Positions 45,798-54,204 of a stretch of DNA of 64,000 nucleotides are shown here, piece by piece (within the stretch, counting starts at the first letter, position 1; every line of letters starts with the position of its first letter). The notes beneath the pieces were generated by a model. It made no database searches. It had not been told where the DNA came from and was given only the letters and a program-made list of their open reading frames with translations. The DNA comes from JAZKHE01 sp040385525 (GTDB lineage Bacteria > Bacteroidota > Bacteroidia > UBA4408). The DNA is taken from positions 1 to 64,000 of the forward strand of contig JAZKHE010000002.1 in assembly GCA_040385525.1 (NCBI GenBank), in the 5' to 3' direction. Made by a program: the position numbers and the translations under genes.

Positions 45798-45988
45798 TCT
45801 TGTTTTTTAGGAAACATTTTTTTGTATAAAACAGCGTTAAGCACCAACAAAAGTAAGGGAAGCGCAAGTTTGTATAATTGCTCTACATTACCAGAAATTG
45901 CATAAGAAATTAGCACAGCAACAAAAGAAAGTGCGCTAAAAGCGATAGCAATAATTATGATTGTTTTTTTGGTTTTATCGTTGTTCAT
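45794..45988 (-). CDS. Small two-TM membrane protein of unknown function
   Basis: 64 residues with two hydrophobic segments (about 9-29 and 38-56) and charged ends (KTKK at the start, KKMFPKKQD at the end). It has the size and pattern of small inner-membrane proteins common in Bacteroidota. No family was recognised. It is convergent with hflX (4-bp overlap) and upstream lies the REP-rich gap. Confidence 0.6.
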   Translation of the reverse strand: MNNDKTKKTIIIIAIAFSALSFVAVLISYAISGNVEQLYKLALPLLLLVLNAVLYKKMFPKKQD

Positions 45989-46047
45989 AGCATGTAAAAT
46001 TAAAAATAAATTTAGAATAGCAAATAGAGAAAACGTTCAGTAGCAAC

Positions 46048-46218
46048 TTGTTTTATTTTTGTCCCTTAGAGGCATAATCTCTGCAGAAAAAAAGGATTGT
46101 TTTATTTGCGTCATGAAGGGACGAAATGCTTGTCGAAAAAACAATTGTTTATTTTTGTCCCGTAGGGACGTGATGTTGGTAGAAAAAATTATAAATTAAA
46201 CGAAAGTCCCGTAGGGAC
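46048..46218. repeat. REP-like repeats on the 3' side of the RAYT gene
   Basis: Three diverged units begin TTGTTTTATTTTTG or similar at 46048, 46097 and 46145 (48-49 bp apart). The best palindromes are GTCCCGTAGGGAC at 46157-46169 and again at 46206-46218. Degenerate versions lie near 46061 and 46115. Confidence 0.8.
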
Positions 46219-46230
46219 GATATAATTAGA

Positions 46231-46692
46231 CTAAATTAAATCACCAAAAACATATTTTTCATCGTAATCTACCTCAAATTTTTTGAGGATTTCTAAATAT
46301 TCTTCTTTAAAAGATTTTTTTGCGTGATGGGTTTCTTGATTATTAATATAATTGACCACATCATTTATTTGCGATTTGCTATACGAAAACGCGCCATACC
46401 CTTCTTGCCATTCAAATTTTGTGTTTAAAAAACGTTTTTCGTTAATCCATTTCGATGAATTTCCTTTTACATCTTGCATTAAATCTGAAATAGATTGACT
46501 AGCCCTAACACCAATTAAAATATGAATATGATCGGGCATGCCACCTATTGCAATTAATTTGTGTTCGTTATTACGAATAATACCCGCAATATATTTATAC
46601 AATTCTTCTTTCCAAGAATCATTAATAACCGCGTTTCTGTGCTTTACGGCAAAAACAAAATGAATGTGGATTTGTGTATAGGTATTTGGCAT
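46231..46692 (-). CDS. REP-associated tyrosine transposase (IS200/IS605-like, RAYT)
   Basis: 153-residue Y1 single-strand transposase. The HUH motif is in GGMPDHIHILIGV (about 50-62) and the nucleophile is the Tyr in GAFSYSKSQI (about 104). The N-terminal IHIHFVFAVKHR strand and C-terminal HHAKKSFKEEYLEILKKF are typical of Bacteroidota members. It is flanked on both sides by GTCCC-(N)3-GGGAC palindromes, the genetic arrangement of a REPtron, in which the enzyme recognises REP hairpins. All visible catalytic residues are intact. Confidence 0.9.
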   Translation of the reverse strand: MPNTYTQIHIHFVFAVKHRNAVINDSWKEELYKYIAGIIRNNEHKLIAIGGMPDHIHILIGVRASQSISDLMQDVKGNSSKWINEKRFLNTKFEWQEGYGAFSYSKSQINDVVNYINNQETHHAKKSFKEEYLEILKKFEVDYDEKYVFGDLI

Positions 46693-46701
46693 TTTAATTA
46701 C

Positions 46702-46765
46702 GTCCCTATGGGACTTCTTTTAATTTCGCTTTATAAATCTACCAAAATTTTATCCCTAACGGGAT
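46702..46765. repeat. REP-like palindromes on the 5' side of the RAYT gene
   Basis: GTCCCTATGGGAC at 46702-46714 and ATCCCTAACGGGAT at 46752-46765. Same core as the copies at 46157 and 46206. Together they bracket the transposase gene. Confidence 0.8.
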
Positions 46766-46784
46766 TAAAAAACGAAAAATTTTA

Positions 46785-47336
46785 TTAGGGGTTTCTAAAA
46801 AATTTAACTGTTTTTTTACAAGATTCTGTTTTACTTTCTAAAATCAAAAACTCTTGGTTAATCTCTATTATTTTAAACCAATGTGTTTTGTATTCGCTTA
46901 CTTTTGATGGTTTAACGTGTGTTTTTTGCCAATGCACAAAACCAAGCGATCTGGTTTTAATATCAACCAAAAGTTTGCCTGTATTGTGATTTTTTTGTCT
47001 TGGAACTAATACTTCATTTGTCGCAAAAGATGTTGGTCCGCTTAAAGAAATATCTGTGTAAAATGCCGTATCATTTATATTTACATCAATTCCATCTTTG
47101 GAGTACCATTCTTTTTTTCTTTCATCATTAACAACATCTACCTGAAAATGAATTACGCCTGTAGATTCTTTTGTAAAAACACCACCACTATATCCACTAG
47201 GTTTTCCTGTGTGTTCGCCACATTTATCGTAAACTAATCGCCAGCCATTTTTATTGCGTAACAAATTAAATTCTTGCTCAGTAATTGGGCTAGAAATTTT
47301 AGTTTGAAAAAATAAGATTAAATAAATAAAAATCAT
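46785..47336 (-). CDS. Unknown protein encoded downstream of metF
   Basis: 183 residues with a short hydrophobic start (MIFIYLILFFQ) that may be a signal peptide or anchor. The rest is beta-rich with a W/Y-rich pattern (NGWRLVYDKCGEHTG, GVIHFQVDV, HWFKIIEINQEFLILES). The layout recalls lipocalin-like beta-barrels, but no diagnostic motif was seen. The start overlaps the TPR gene stop by 4 bp, so the two are probably translated together. The 3' side abuts the REP-like repeats. Confidence 0.65.
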   Translation of the reverse strand: MIFIYLILFFQTKISSPITEQEFNLLRNKNGWRLVYDKCGEHTGKPSGYSGGVFTKESTGVIHFQVDVVNDERKKEWYSKDGIDVNINDTAFYTDISLSGPTSFATNEVLVPRQKNHNTGKLLVDIKTRSLGFVHWQKTHVKPSKVSEYKTHWFKIIEINQEFLILESKTESCKKTVKFFRNP

Positions 47337-48181
47337 TTTGAATGTTTTTCTTGGTAACGTAAGTTTCTTCTACTTTCCCTCTTTTTTCTTTTAAAAAACC
47401 GTCTATCTTTTGTAAAATAATCAGCAGACAGTTTTCCTTCTTCAGCAATCCTTATAGCTTCAGAATAGTGTTTCATTTCTATTAAACAAGATATTTTATT
47501 TGTGTAAGCAGCTGACTTTCTTTTGTCGCTAATATTTATATCATTGATAATTTTATCAAAGTAAGTAATAGCAACAACATGGTTCTTCATTCTAACATAA
47601 CAAAGACCAATATAGCTTAAAAAACAATCTACATCTGGTTGTAATGAAAAACGCTCAATGTTTTTTAATGCTAATTCACAATATGCAATACATTTATCAT
47701 ATTTTCTTGTTGTGTAAAACGTCTCAACTATTCTTGTATACCCGTAATCGTCAACAAAATTATAGCTACATAAATATTTAGAACAATTGATTGTAATCTT
47801 ATAGTTTCGTTTTACAAAGTTAATTTCTGCAATATCCGCTATTTCATCTAGTGCGTCTGGAAAACAATGAGAAGATCGAGTTCCAAAATAATTTCCCTCT
47901 GCATTTTCTCTATCAAATACCATAAAGTTTTCTAGTTGAGCAAAATATTTATTTGCGTTGTCATAATCACCTAACGCAACATAACAAACACCAATTTTAT
48001 ACTTTAAACCAATCAAAGTATCACCCAATGCCTTTGCCTTGAGAAACTTGTTTAAACTAGATTTATAACTTTGTCTTTCGAAACTTTTAAGTGCTTGTTG
48101 CTTTAATTTATAAGCGCTTTGCCCAAATGAAAAAACAAAACATGAGCAAAAAAGTAAAACAAAACAAACTTTTCTGTTCAT
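47333..48181 (-). CDS. Exported TPR protein
   Basis: 282 residues. Signal peptide ends near SFGQ21. TPR units cover about 25-250 (ALKSFERQSYKSSLNKFLKAK, KIGVCYVALGDYDNANKYFAQL, IGLCYVRMKNHVVAITYFDKI). A very basic tail follows (RRFFKRKKRESRRNLRYQEK). The family mediates protein-protein contacts; the partner is unknown. It is immediately adjacent to the stop of metF (no gap) and overlaps the next gene by 4 bp, forming a three-gene unit. Confidence 0.8.
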   Translation of the reverse strand: MNRKVCFVLLFCSCFVFSFGQSAYKLKQQALKSFERQSYKSSLNKFLKAKALGDTLIGLKYKIGVCYVALGDYDNANKYFAQLENFMVFDRENAEGNYFGTRSSHCFPDALDEIADIAEINFVKRNYKITINCSKYLCSYNFVDDYGYTRIVETFYTTRKYDKCIAYCELALKNIERFSLQPDVDCFLSYIGLCYVRMKNHVVAITYFDKIINDINISDKRKSAAYTNKISCLIEMKHYSEAIRIAEEGKLSADYFTKDRRFFKRKKRESRRNLRYQEKHSK

Positions 48182-49135
48182 CTAAAAAATCTCAGCAGCG
48201 ACTCTTCTTGTAGTTTCAGAAACACCCATGGTATAAAAATGCAAACATGGTACTTTTGCAGCCATTAATTCTTTCGATTGTTTAATACACCACTCAATAC
48301 CCACATCTTTTACTTCTTTGTCGCTTTTGCATTTTTCAATTTCGTCGTGCAACTCTTCGGGCACATCAATATGAAATATTTTTGGTAAACCTGTTACTTG
48401 TTTTTTGCTGGTAATAATTTTTAATCCAGGAATAATAGGCACGTTAATACCGTTTTGTTTGCATTTTTCAACAAATTCAAAATATTTATTGTTATCAAAA
48501 AACATTTGAGTTACAATGTATTCGGCGCCCGCATCTATTTTTTGTTTTAAATATTTCATGTCGGTTTTTAAATTCGGCGCTTCAAAATGTTTTTCGGGAT
48601 AACCCGCAACACCAATACAAAAATCGGTTGGTTTTGCATCTTGCAAATCTTCATCTAAAAACACACCTGTGTTCATTCCAACTACCTGTTGCACTAAATC
48701 TATAGCATACGGATGACCGTTTGGTTCTGGAACAAAAGCACTTTCTGTTTTTATAGAATCGCCACGTAAAGCCAAAACATTGTCAATTCCTAAAAAGTGT
48801 AAATCAATAAGGGCGTTTTCTGTTTCTTCTTTGCTAAAACCACCACAAATAATGTGTGGTACGGCATCAACCTTATATTTGTTCATAATAGCAGCACAAA
48901 TACCAACAGTGCCCGGACGTTTACGAATAGATATTTTTTCTAAATAACCACCTTCTCGTTTTTTGTAAATATATTCTTCTCTGTGGTAAGTAACATCAAC
49001 AAAAGCAGGTTTAAATTCCATTAATGGATCAATACCGTCATAAATAGACTGTACGTTTTTCCCTTTTAAAGGAGGGAGAATTTCAATAGAAAACAAAGTG
49101 CTTTTTGCGTTTTTAAGATGGTCTACAACTTTCAT
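48182..49135 (-). CDS. metF: Methylenetetrahydrofolate reductase
   Basis: Reduces 5,10-methylene-THF to 5-methyl-THF for methionine synthesis, FAD-dependent and cytosolic. 317 residues from MKVVDHLKNAKS. A longer frame to 49186 is rejected because a -7 box at 49152-49159 lies inside it and homologues start at MKV. Family blocks are FSIEILPP, VDVTYHREE, LALRGDS, CIGVAGYPEKH, TQMFFDN and PIIPGLKII. It is the first gene of a three-gene unit with a TPR protein and an unknown protein. Confidence 0.94.
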   Translation of the reverse strand: MKVVDHLKNAKSTLFSIEILPPLKGKNVQSIYDGIDPLMEFKPAFVDVTYHREEYIYKKREGGYLEKISIRKRPGTVGICAAIMNKYKVDAVPHIICGGFSKEETENALIDLHFLGIDNVLALRGDSIKTESAFVPEPNGHPYAIDLVQQVVGMNTGVFLDEDLQDAKPTDFCIGVAGYPEKHFEAPNLKTDMKYLKQKIDAGAEYIVTQMFFDNNKYFEFVEKCKQNGINVPIIPGLKIITSKKQVTGLPKIFHIDVPEELHDEIEKCKSDKEVKDVGIEWCIKQSKELMAAKVPCLHFYTMGVSETTRRVAAEIF

Positions 49136-49151
49136 AAAAAAAGAATTTGGC

Positions 49152-49159
49152 GCAAAAGT
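49152..49159 (-). promoter_or_regulatory. -7 box of metF
   Basis: Minus-strand TACTTTTG matches TAnnTTTG, 16 bases before the chosen start. A TTTTTTG lies 16 bases further upstream, slightly short of the usual spacer. Confidence 0.55.
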
Positions 49160-49270
49160 ACATTTTTTAATCAGTTCAAAAAACATTCGTCTTGTTAAAG
49201 AATAGTTTAGTCTATGGTTTTTTTAATGAAATTAAATACCCAAAGAGCGTGTTTATCAAGCTAATCTTAT

Positions 49271-49278
49271 TATTTTTG
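49271..49278 (+). promoter_or_regulatory. -7 box of lepA
   Basis: TATTTTTG matches TAnnTTTG and ends only 4 bases before the lepA ATG, so transcription would begin at or next to the start codon (leaderless mRNA). Confidence 0.5.
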
Positions 49279-49282
49279 CACT

Positions 49283-51070
49283 ATGAAGAATATTAGGAAT
49301 TTTTGCATTATTGCCCACATCGACCACGGAAAGAGCACTTTATCCGACCGATTATTAGAATATACAAAAACGGTTACTAATCGCGAATTACAAGCGCAAG
49401 TGCTTGATGATATGGATTTGGAGCGCGAACGCGGCATTACCATTAAAAGTAAAGCCATACAAATGGAATACATTTACAAAGGCGAAAAGTTTATTTTAAA
49501 TTTAATTGATACTCCCGGGCACGTCGATTTTTCTTACGAAGTATCGCGTTCTATCGCTGCATGCGAAGGAGCTTTGCTTATTGTTGATGCTTCGCAAGGT
49601 ATACAAGCACAAACAATTTCTAATTTGTATTTGGCTTTAGAGCACGACTTACAAATAATTCCTATTTTAAATAAAATTGATTTACCTGGAGCAAATCCAG
49701 AGGAAGTAAAAGACCAAGTGGTTGATTTGCTAGGTTGCACGCGCGAAGAAATTATGCTAGCGAGTGGAAAAACGGGCGATGGTGTTTATGCTATTTTAGA
49801 TGCTATCTGCGATAGAATTTCTCCGCCAAAAGGCGACCCAGACGCGCCGTTGCAAGCTTTAATTTTCGATTCGGTTTTTAATTCGTTTAGAGGAATTATA
49901 GCATACTTCCGTGTTTTTAACGGAACCATTAAAAAAGGCGATAAAGTAAAATTTGTTGCTACAGAAAAAGAATATCTTGCCGACGAAATAGGTGTTTTAA
50001 AATTAAAACAAGAGCCACGTAACTCACTTTCTGCCGGAGATATTGGTTATATTATCTCGGGAATTAAAATTGCAAAAGAAGTAAAAGTAGGCGACACAAT
50101 TACCCAAGTAGCACGCCCATGCGAAGAAATGATTCATGGTTTTGAAGAAGTAAAACCAATGGTTTTTGCTGGTATTTACCCTGTTGACACCGAAGATTTT
50201 GAAGAGCTGCGTTACTCTATGGAGAAGTTGCAGTTAAATGATGCTTCTTTAACATGGGAGCCAGAATCATCGGCTGCGCTTGGTTTTGGTTTTAGATGTG
50301 GCTTTTTAGGAATGCTACATATGGAAATTATTCAGGAGCGTTTAGAGCGTGAGTTTAACATGACGGTTATAACTACGGTTCCTAACGTTTCGTATATATG
50401 TTATAAAACTAACGGAGAAAAAGTAATTGTAAATAATCCTGCCGATTTACCCGATGCAGCTAGAATCAATAGCATTGAAGAGCCCTTTATTAAAGCGCAA
50501 ATAATTACAAAATCTGAGTACATAGGTTCAATCATGACTTTATGTATTAAAAAGCGTGGTTTTTTAATGAACCAAACGTATTTAACTACTGATAGAGTTG
50601 AAATGAATTTTGAAATGCCTTTGGGAGAAGTAGTTTTCGACTTTTTTGATAAACTAAAAACCATTTCAAAAGGTTATGCATCGTTTGATTATGCGCCAAT
50701 TGATTACCGCAAATCGGATTTAGTTAAACTAGATATTTTGTTAAATGCAGAACAAGTTGATGCTTTATCAGCATTAATTCATAGAAGTAACGCGCACGAT
50801 TTCGGGAAAAAAATCTGCGAAAAATTAAAAGAATTAATTCCTCAACAGCAGTTCGAAATACCTATACAAGCTGCCATTGGCGCTAAAATTGTTGCTCGCG
50901 AAACCATTCGGGCGCTTCGTAAAGATGTAACTGCAAAATGTTATGGTGGCGATATTTCGCGTAAACGTAAGTTGCTTGAAAAACAAAAAGAAGGTAAAAA
51001 ACGTATGCGTCAAGTGGGTAGTGTAGAAATTCCGCAAAGCGCATTTATGGCGGTATTGAAATTAGATTAA
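49283..51070 (+). CDS. lepA: Elongation factor 4 (LepA)
   Basis: Ribosomal back-translocase/assembly GTPase. 595 residues. The G domain has AHIDHGKSTLSDRL (G1), RERGITI (G2), DTPGHVDF (G3) and NKIDLP (G4). EF-G-like domains II, III and V follow. The LepA-specific C-terminal domain includes DAAKCYGGDISRKRKLLEKQK-like sequence and GSVEIPQSAFMAVLKLD. Length is typical. First gene of a five-gene + strand cluster. Confidence 0.97.
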   Translation: MKNIRNFCIIAHIDHGKSTLSDRLLEYTKTVTNRELQAQVLDDMDLERERGITIKSKAIQMEYIYKGEKFILNLIDTPGHVDFSYEVSRSIAACEGALLIVDASQGIQAQTISNLYLALEHDLQIIPILNKIDLPGANPEEVKDQVVDLLGCTREEIMLASGKTGDGVYAILDAICDRISPPKGDPDAPLQALIFDSVFNSFRGIIAYFRVFNGTIKKGDKVKFVATEKEYLADEIGVLKLKQEPRNSLSAGDIGYIISGIKIAKEVKVGDTITQVARPCEEMIHGFEEVKPMVFAGIYPVDTEDFEELRYSMEKLQLNDASLTWEPESSAALGFGFRCGFLGMLHMEIIQERLEREFNMTVITTVPNVSYICYKTNGEKVIVNNPADLPDAARINSIEEPFIKAQIITKSEYIGSIMTLCIKKRGFLMNQTYLTTDRVEMNFEMPLGEVVFDFFDKLKTISKGYASFDYAPIDYRKSDLVKLDILLNAEQVDALSALIHRSNAHDFGKKICEKLKELIPQQQFEIPIQAAIGAKIVARETIRALRKDVTAKCYGGDISRKRKLLEKQKEGKKRMRQVGSVEIPQSAFMAVLKLD

Positions 51071-51090
51071 AAATAAAACAACAAAATAAT

Positions 51091-51699
51091 ATGGCAAAAT
51101 TAGTTATCATTCGTCACGGACAATCACAATGGAATTTAGAAAATAAATTTACGGGTTGGGTTGATGTAGAGTTGGCACCAAAAGGAATTGAAGAAGCAAA
51201 AGCTGCTGGAAAAAAACTAAAAGAACAGGGTTTAACTTTCGATTTAGCATTTACTTCATCGTTAAAACGTGCTCAAAACACATTAGATTTAGCTTTGGCA
51301 GAAATGGGCTTAACAATTCCTATTACAAAAAATCAAGCTTTAAACGAGCGTATGTATGGCGATTTGCAAGGTTTAGATAAAGACGAAACGCGCAAAAAAT
51401 ATGGTGACGAACAAGTAAAAATATGGCGTAGAAGTTTCGACATACAACCGCCTAATGGCGAAAGTTTAAAAGATACAGCCGACAGAGTAATTCCGTATTA
51501 TGAAAAAGAAATTGCACCACTTTTAAAGCAAGGAAAAAATATAATTATAGCAGCGCATGGCAACAGTTTACGTGCATTAATTATGAAGCTAGAAAACCTT
51601 ACTCCCGAGCAGATTTTGGAAGTTGAAATACCAACCGGTAAACCAAAATTATACGATTTGAATTCAGATTTATCGATTATTAAAGCAGAATTTATATGA
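51091..51699 (+). CDS. gpmA: 2,3-bisphosphoglycerate-dependent phosphoglycerate mutase
   Basis: Interconverts 3- and 2-phosphoglycerate in glycolysis. 202 residues with the phosphohistidine motif IIRHGQSQWN (H9), FTGWVDVEL, the catalytic LNERMYGDLQG (E87), and the second histidine in AAHGNSLRALI (H156). It is about 45 residues shorter than E. coli GpmA, lacking part of the middle insertion, as many Bacteroidota versions do. It follows lepA by 20 bp and overlaps the HAD-like gene by 4 bp. Confidence 0.9.
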   Translation: MAKLVIIRHGQSQWNLENKFTGWVDVELAPKGIEEAKAAGKKLKEQGLTFDLAFTSSLKRAQNTLDLALAEMGLTIPITKNQALNERMYGDLQGLDKDETRKKYGDEQVKIWRRSFDIQPPNGESLKDTADRVIPYYEKEIAPLLKQGKNIIIAAHGNSLRALIMKLENLTPEQILEVEIPTGKPKLYDLNSDLSIIKAEFI

Positions 51700-52151
51700 T
51701 GATAACTCCTAACGGTTTAACCATTGCTGTAGATTTTGACGGAACAATTGTTGAACATAAATATCCCGAGATTGGCGATGAAATGATGTTTGCATTTCAA
51801 ACGTTAAAACTATTGCAGCAAAAAGGACACAAGCTTATTTTATGGACATATCGCGAAGGCGAAATGTTAGAAGAAGCCGTTGAATATTGTCGCCAAAATG
51901 GTTTAGAGTTTTATGCTGTAAACCGCAGTTATCCCGAAGAAGAATTTAATCCAGGAACATCATCGCGCAAAATAGATGCTGATATTTTTATTGATGATAG
52001 AAACGTTGGTGGTTTTTTGGGTTGGACAGAAATTTGGTTAGCGCTTCACCCTGAAGGTGGCGATTTTTCGCATCAACTTAAAAATTCGGAAGCACACAAA
52101 AATTATAAAAAAGACAATTCAAGTATATTTAAACGCTTATTTGGTAAATGA
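51696..52151 (+). CDS. HAD-like phosphatase of the BT0820 type
   Basis: 151 residues. The HAD nucleophile motif is AVDFDGTIVE (residues about 11-20). Motif II is LILWTYREG and a DD-containing motif is IFIDDRNVGG (about 97-106). It is a small HAD protein with no cap, presumably a phosphatase acting on a small substrate; the substrate is unknown. The start overlaps the phosphoglycerate mutase stop and the end overlaps the map start (4 bp each), so the three are translationally coupled. Confidence 0.82.
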   Translation: MMITPNGLTIAVDFDGTIVEHKYPEIGDEMMFAFQTLKLLQQKGHKLILWTYREGEMLEEAVEYCRQNGLEFYAVNRSYPEEEFNPGTSSRKIDADIFIDDRNVGGFLGWTEIWLALHPEGGDFSHQLKNSEAHKNYKKDNSSIFKRLFGK

Positions 52152-52939
52152 TTTATTACAAAACAAGAGAAGAAATAGAAATAATGCGCGAAAGCGCTTT
52201 AATGGTTTCGCGCACTTTAGGAGAAATTGCAAAAATTATTAAACCAGGTGTTACATCATTACAAATAGATAAATTAGCCGAAGAGTTTATTCGCGATAAT
52301 GGCGGAGAGCCTGCTTTTAAAGGGTATCACGGCTATCCTAACTCTTTGTGCGTATCTGTAAACGAACAGGTTGTACATGGTATTCCTGGCGATTACACAT
52401 TTAAAGAAGGCGATGTAATTTCTGTTGATTGTGGTGTAAAGAAAAATGGTTATGTAGGCGATCACGCTTACACATTTCCGATGGGCGAAGTTACTCCAGA
52501 AGTAAAAAAACTATTACAAGTTACTTTAGAAAGTTTGTATTTAGGCATTAAAGAAACTCGCGTTGGTAATAGAATTGGCGATATAAGTTTTGCCATACAA
52601 TCGCATGCTGAAAAAAATGGATTTGGTGTTGTAAGAGAATTGGTAGGACATGGTTTAGGCAAAAGCATGCACGAAGCTCCAGAAGTGCCTAATTATGGTA
52701 GCAGAGGACGTGGGCCCAAAATATTAGATGGATTAGTAATTGCAATTGAGCCCATGATTAATATGGGTAAAAAAGAAATTTTACAATTACCTGATGGCTG
52801 GACTATTATTACAAAAGATAAATTGCCATCGGCACATTTTGAGCACGATGTGGCTGTTGTTGATGGTAAACCTGTAATTCTTTCAACATTTGATTATGTA
52901 GAAGATGCGCTTGGTGTGCCACGTACTACACCTAGATAA
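52148..52939 (+). CDS. map: Type I methionine aminopeptidase
   Basis: Removes the initiator methionine from new proteins. 263 residues with the five metal ligands D94 (SVDCGV), D105 (YVGDHAYTF), H168 (VGHGLGKSMHEAP), E201 (AIEPMI) and E232 (HFEHDVAVVDG). The N-terminus lacks the eukaryote-type extension. It overlaps the upstream HAD-like gene by 4 bp and is five bases from the next gene. Essential in most bacteria. Confidence 0.96.
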   Translation: MIYYKTREEIEIMRESALMVSRTLGEIAKIIKPGVTSLQIDKLAEEFIRDNGGEPAFKGYHGYPNSLCVSVNEQVVHGIPGDYTFKEGDVISVDCGVKKNGYVGDHAYTFPMGEVTPEVKKLLQVTLESLYLGIKETRVGNRIGDISFAIQSHAEKNGFGVVRELVGHGLGKSMHEAPEVPNYGSRGRGPKILDGLVIAIEPMINMGKKEILQLPDGWTIITKDKLPSAHFEHDVAVVDGKPVILSTFDYVEDALGVPRTTPR

Positions 52940-52944
52940 TAAGC

Positions 52945-53559
52945 ATGAAAATTGATCGTAGAGTAGACCAATACATTATAAATGCTGCGCCCTTTGCGCA
53001 ACCAATTTTAAATCATCTACGACAAATTATTCACACTACCGTTCCGGATGTTGTTGAAACTATAAAATGGGGTTTTCCTAATTTTGAAAACAAGGGAAAA
53101 ATTTTGTGCAGTTTTGCTGCATTTAAAAAACACTGTGCCTTTGGTTTTTGGAATGGCAAAGATTTGCCCGACCCCGACGGAATATTAGAACAAGTTGGAA
53201 AAACAGCAATGGGCTTTTTAGGAAAAATAACTTCTTTAGAAGATTTACCTGCCGATAAAATTTTAATAAAGTATATAAAAAATGCAGTTAAAATTAGCGA
53301 GAGTTTAATCGAAAACCCAGTTAAAACGCCAATAAAAAAAGAAACGAAAGCACTTTTAATTCCTGATTATTTTTTAAAAGCACTAAAAACAAATCTCAAC
53401 GCTAAACAAACATTTGATGCCTTTAGTTATTCTTGCAAAAAAGAATATGTGGAATGGGTTACAGATGCTAAAACAGAAGCCACGCGCAATAAAAGAATGC
53501 TTTCTACAATTGAGATGCTTGCCGAAGGCAAACAAAAAAACTGGAAGTATCAGAAATAG
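52945..53559 (+). CDS. DUF1801 / YdeI-like protein
   Basis: 204 residues. The N-terminal DUF1801 (YdhG-like) domain has PDVVETIKWGFPNF and FAAFKKHCAFGFW (about 33-72). The C-terminal YdeI/OmpD-associated helical region has LNAKQTFDAFSYSCKKEYVEWVTDAKTEATRNKR-type sequence. The fold resembles frataxin or DUF1801 stress proteins, and the role is not established. It ends the lepA-gpmA-HAD-map cluster. Confidence 0.85.
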   Translation: MKIDRRVDQYIINAAPFAQPILNHLRQIIHTTVPDVVETIKWGFPNFENKGKILCSFAAFKKHCAFGFWNGKDLPDPDGILEQVGKTAMGFLGKITSLEDLPADKILIKYIKNAVKISESLIENPVKTPIKKETKALLIPDYFLKALKTNLNAKQTFDAFSYSCKKEYVEWVTDAKTEATRNKRMLSTIEMLAEGKQKNWKYQK

Positions 53560-53590
53560 CTGTTCATTTTAATTTTAAAAAGAAAAGAAT

Positions 53591-53598
53591 TAACTTTG
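53591..53598 (+). promoter_or_regulatory. -7 box of the toxin-antitoxin operon
   Basis: TAACTTTG matches TAnnTTTG and ends 4 bases before the antitoxin ATG, predicting a leaderless transcript. Confidence 0.5.
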
Positions 53599-53602
53599 TA
53601 AA

Positions 53603-53812
53603 ATGAAACACACATTAGTAATAGACGATAGCACTAGTATTGGAAAGCATTTATTAGGTATAATAAAAAGTATTAAGGCTAACTCAAAAGCAGTAACTTT
53701 TATTAGCGAAGAAGAAGCCGAAGATAATGCCATCGCTAAAATGATAGACAAAGGCTTAAAAAGTGGCCTTGCTAATAAAAGCGTGGTGCTAAAGAAATTA
53801 GGTTTAAAATGA
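53603..53812 (+). CDS. Antitoxin-like small protein (type II TA, RelE-partner)
   Basis: 69 residues. The N-terminal half looks like a strand-loop-helix DNA-binding or dimerisation part (LVIDDSTSIGKHLLGIIKSI). The C-terminal half is helical and charged (FISEEEAEDNAIAKMIDKGLKSG), as in antitoxins that wrap a RelE toxin. It overlaps the toxin start by 4 bp (ATGA), the classical antitoxin-first order. The promoter is 4 bases upstream. The exact family is uncertain. Confidence 0.75.
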   Translation: MKHTLVIDDSTSIGKHLLGIIKSIKANSKAVTFISEEEAEDNAIAKMIDKGLKSGLANKSVVLKKLGLK

Positions 53813-54078
53813 TTTTTGAGTTTCAAAAGAGTTTTGAAAAGAGTTTAGATAAAATAAATGACGCTAAACTAAAAAACGCTCTTAAAGAAATGGTTATGGA
53901 TATTCAGCAAGCCAAAGCTATAAAGGATATTAAGAACATAAAAAAGCTTACTGGTTATAAAACTGCTTATAGAATAAAAGTATTACAAGATTATAGAGTA
54001 GGCATTATTTATCAGGAAAACACAATATACATTGTTGATTTTGCACATAGAAAAGATATTTACAAAAAATTTCCATAA
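53809..54078 (+). CDS. RelE/ParE-superfamily toxin
   Basis: 89 residues with the RelE fold pattern: two N-terminal helices (KSFEKSLDKINDAKLKNALKEM), then three strands YRIKVLQDYRVGIIY, NTIYIVDFAHRKDIYKKFP. The basic YRV and HRKDIYK residues match the catalytic region of mRNA-cleaving RelE-type endoribonucleases. Whether it cleaves mRNA or poisons gyrase (ParE) cannot be decided. Second gene of the TA operon. Confidence 0.82.
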   Translation: MIFEFQKSFEKSLDKINDAKLKNALKEMVMDIQQAKAIKDIKNIKKLTGYKTAYRIKVLQDYRVGIIYQENTIYIVDFAHRKDIYKKFP

Positions 54079-54108
54079 AAAAAACCAACACAATTTGTTG
54101 GGTTTTAA
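54077..54108. terminator. Terminator of the TA operon
   Basis: CCAACA (54089-54094) pairs with TGTTGG (54100-54105) and is extended by flanking AAAA and TTTT stretches with one mismatch. It lies directly after the toxin stop. A minus-strand U-run also exists, but the convergent MBL gene ends about 100 bp further on. Confidence 0.55.
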
Positions 54109-54204
54109 ACCGATAGATTTTATTTAAACTTTACTTTATAGGGCGTGACACATAAGCCCGCATAGTATTACCATATTACCTTCAAGATTAAAAAAACACA
54201 AGCT

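Noticed and set aside
46048..46218. CRISPR array from 48-bp spaced repeats
   Set aside because: Repeats are only three, diverged, palindromic REP type, with no unique spacers of constant size and no cas genes.
49136..49186. Longer metF frame
   Set aside because: It contains the -7 box at 49152-49159, and the extra residues do not resemble MetF. The start MKVVDH fits the family.
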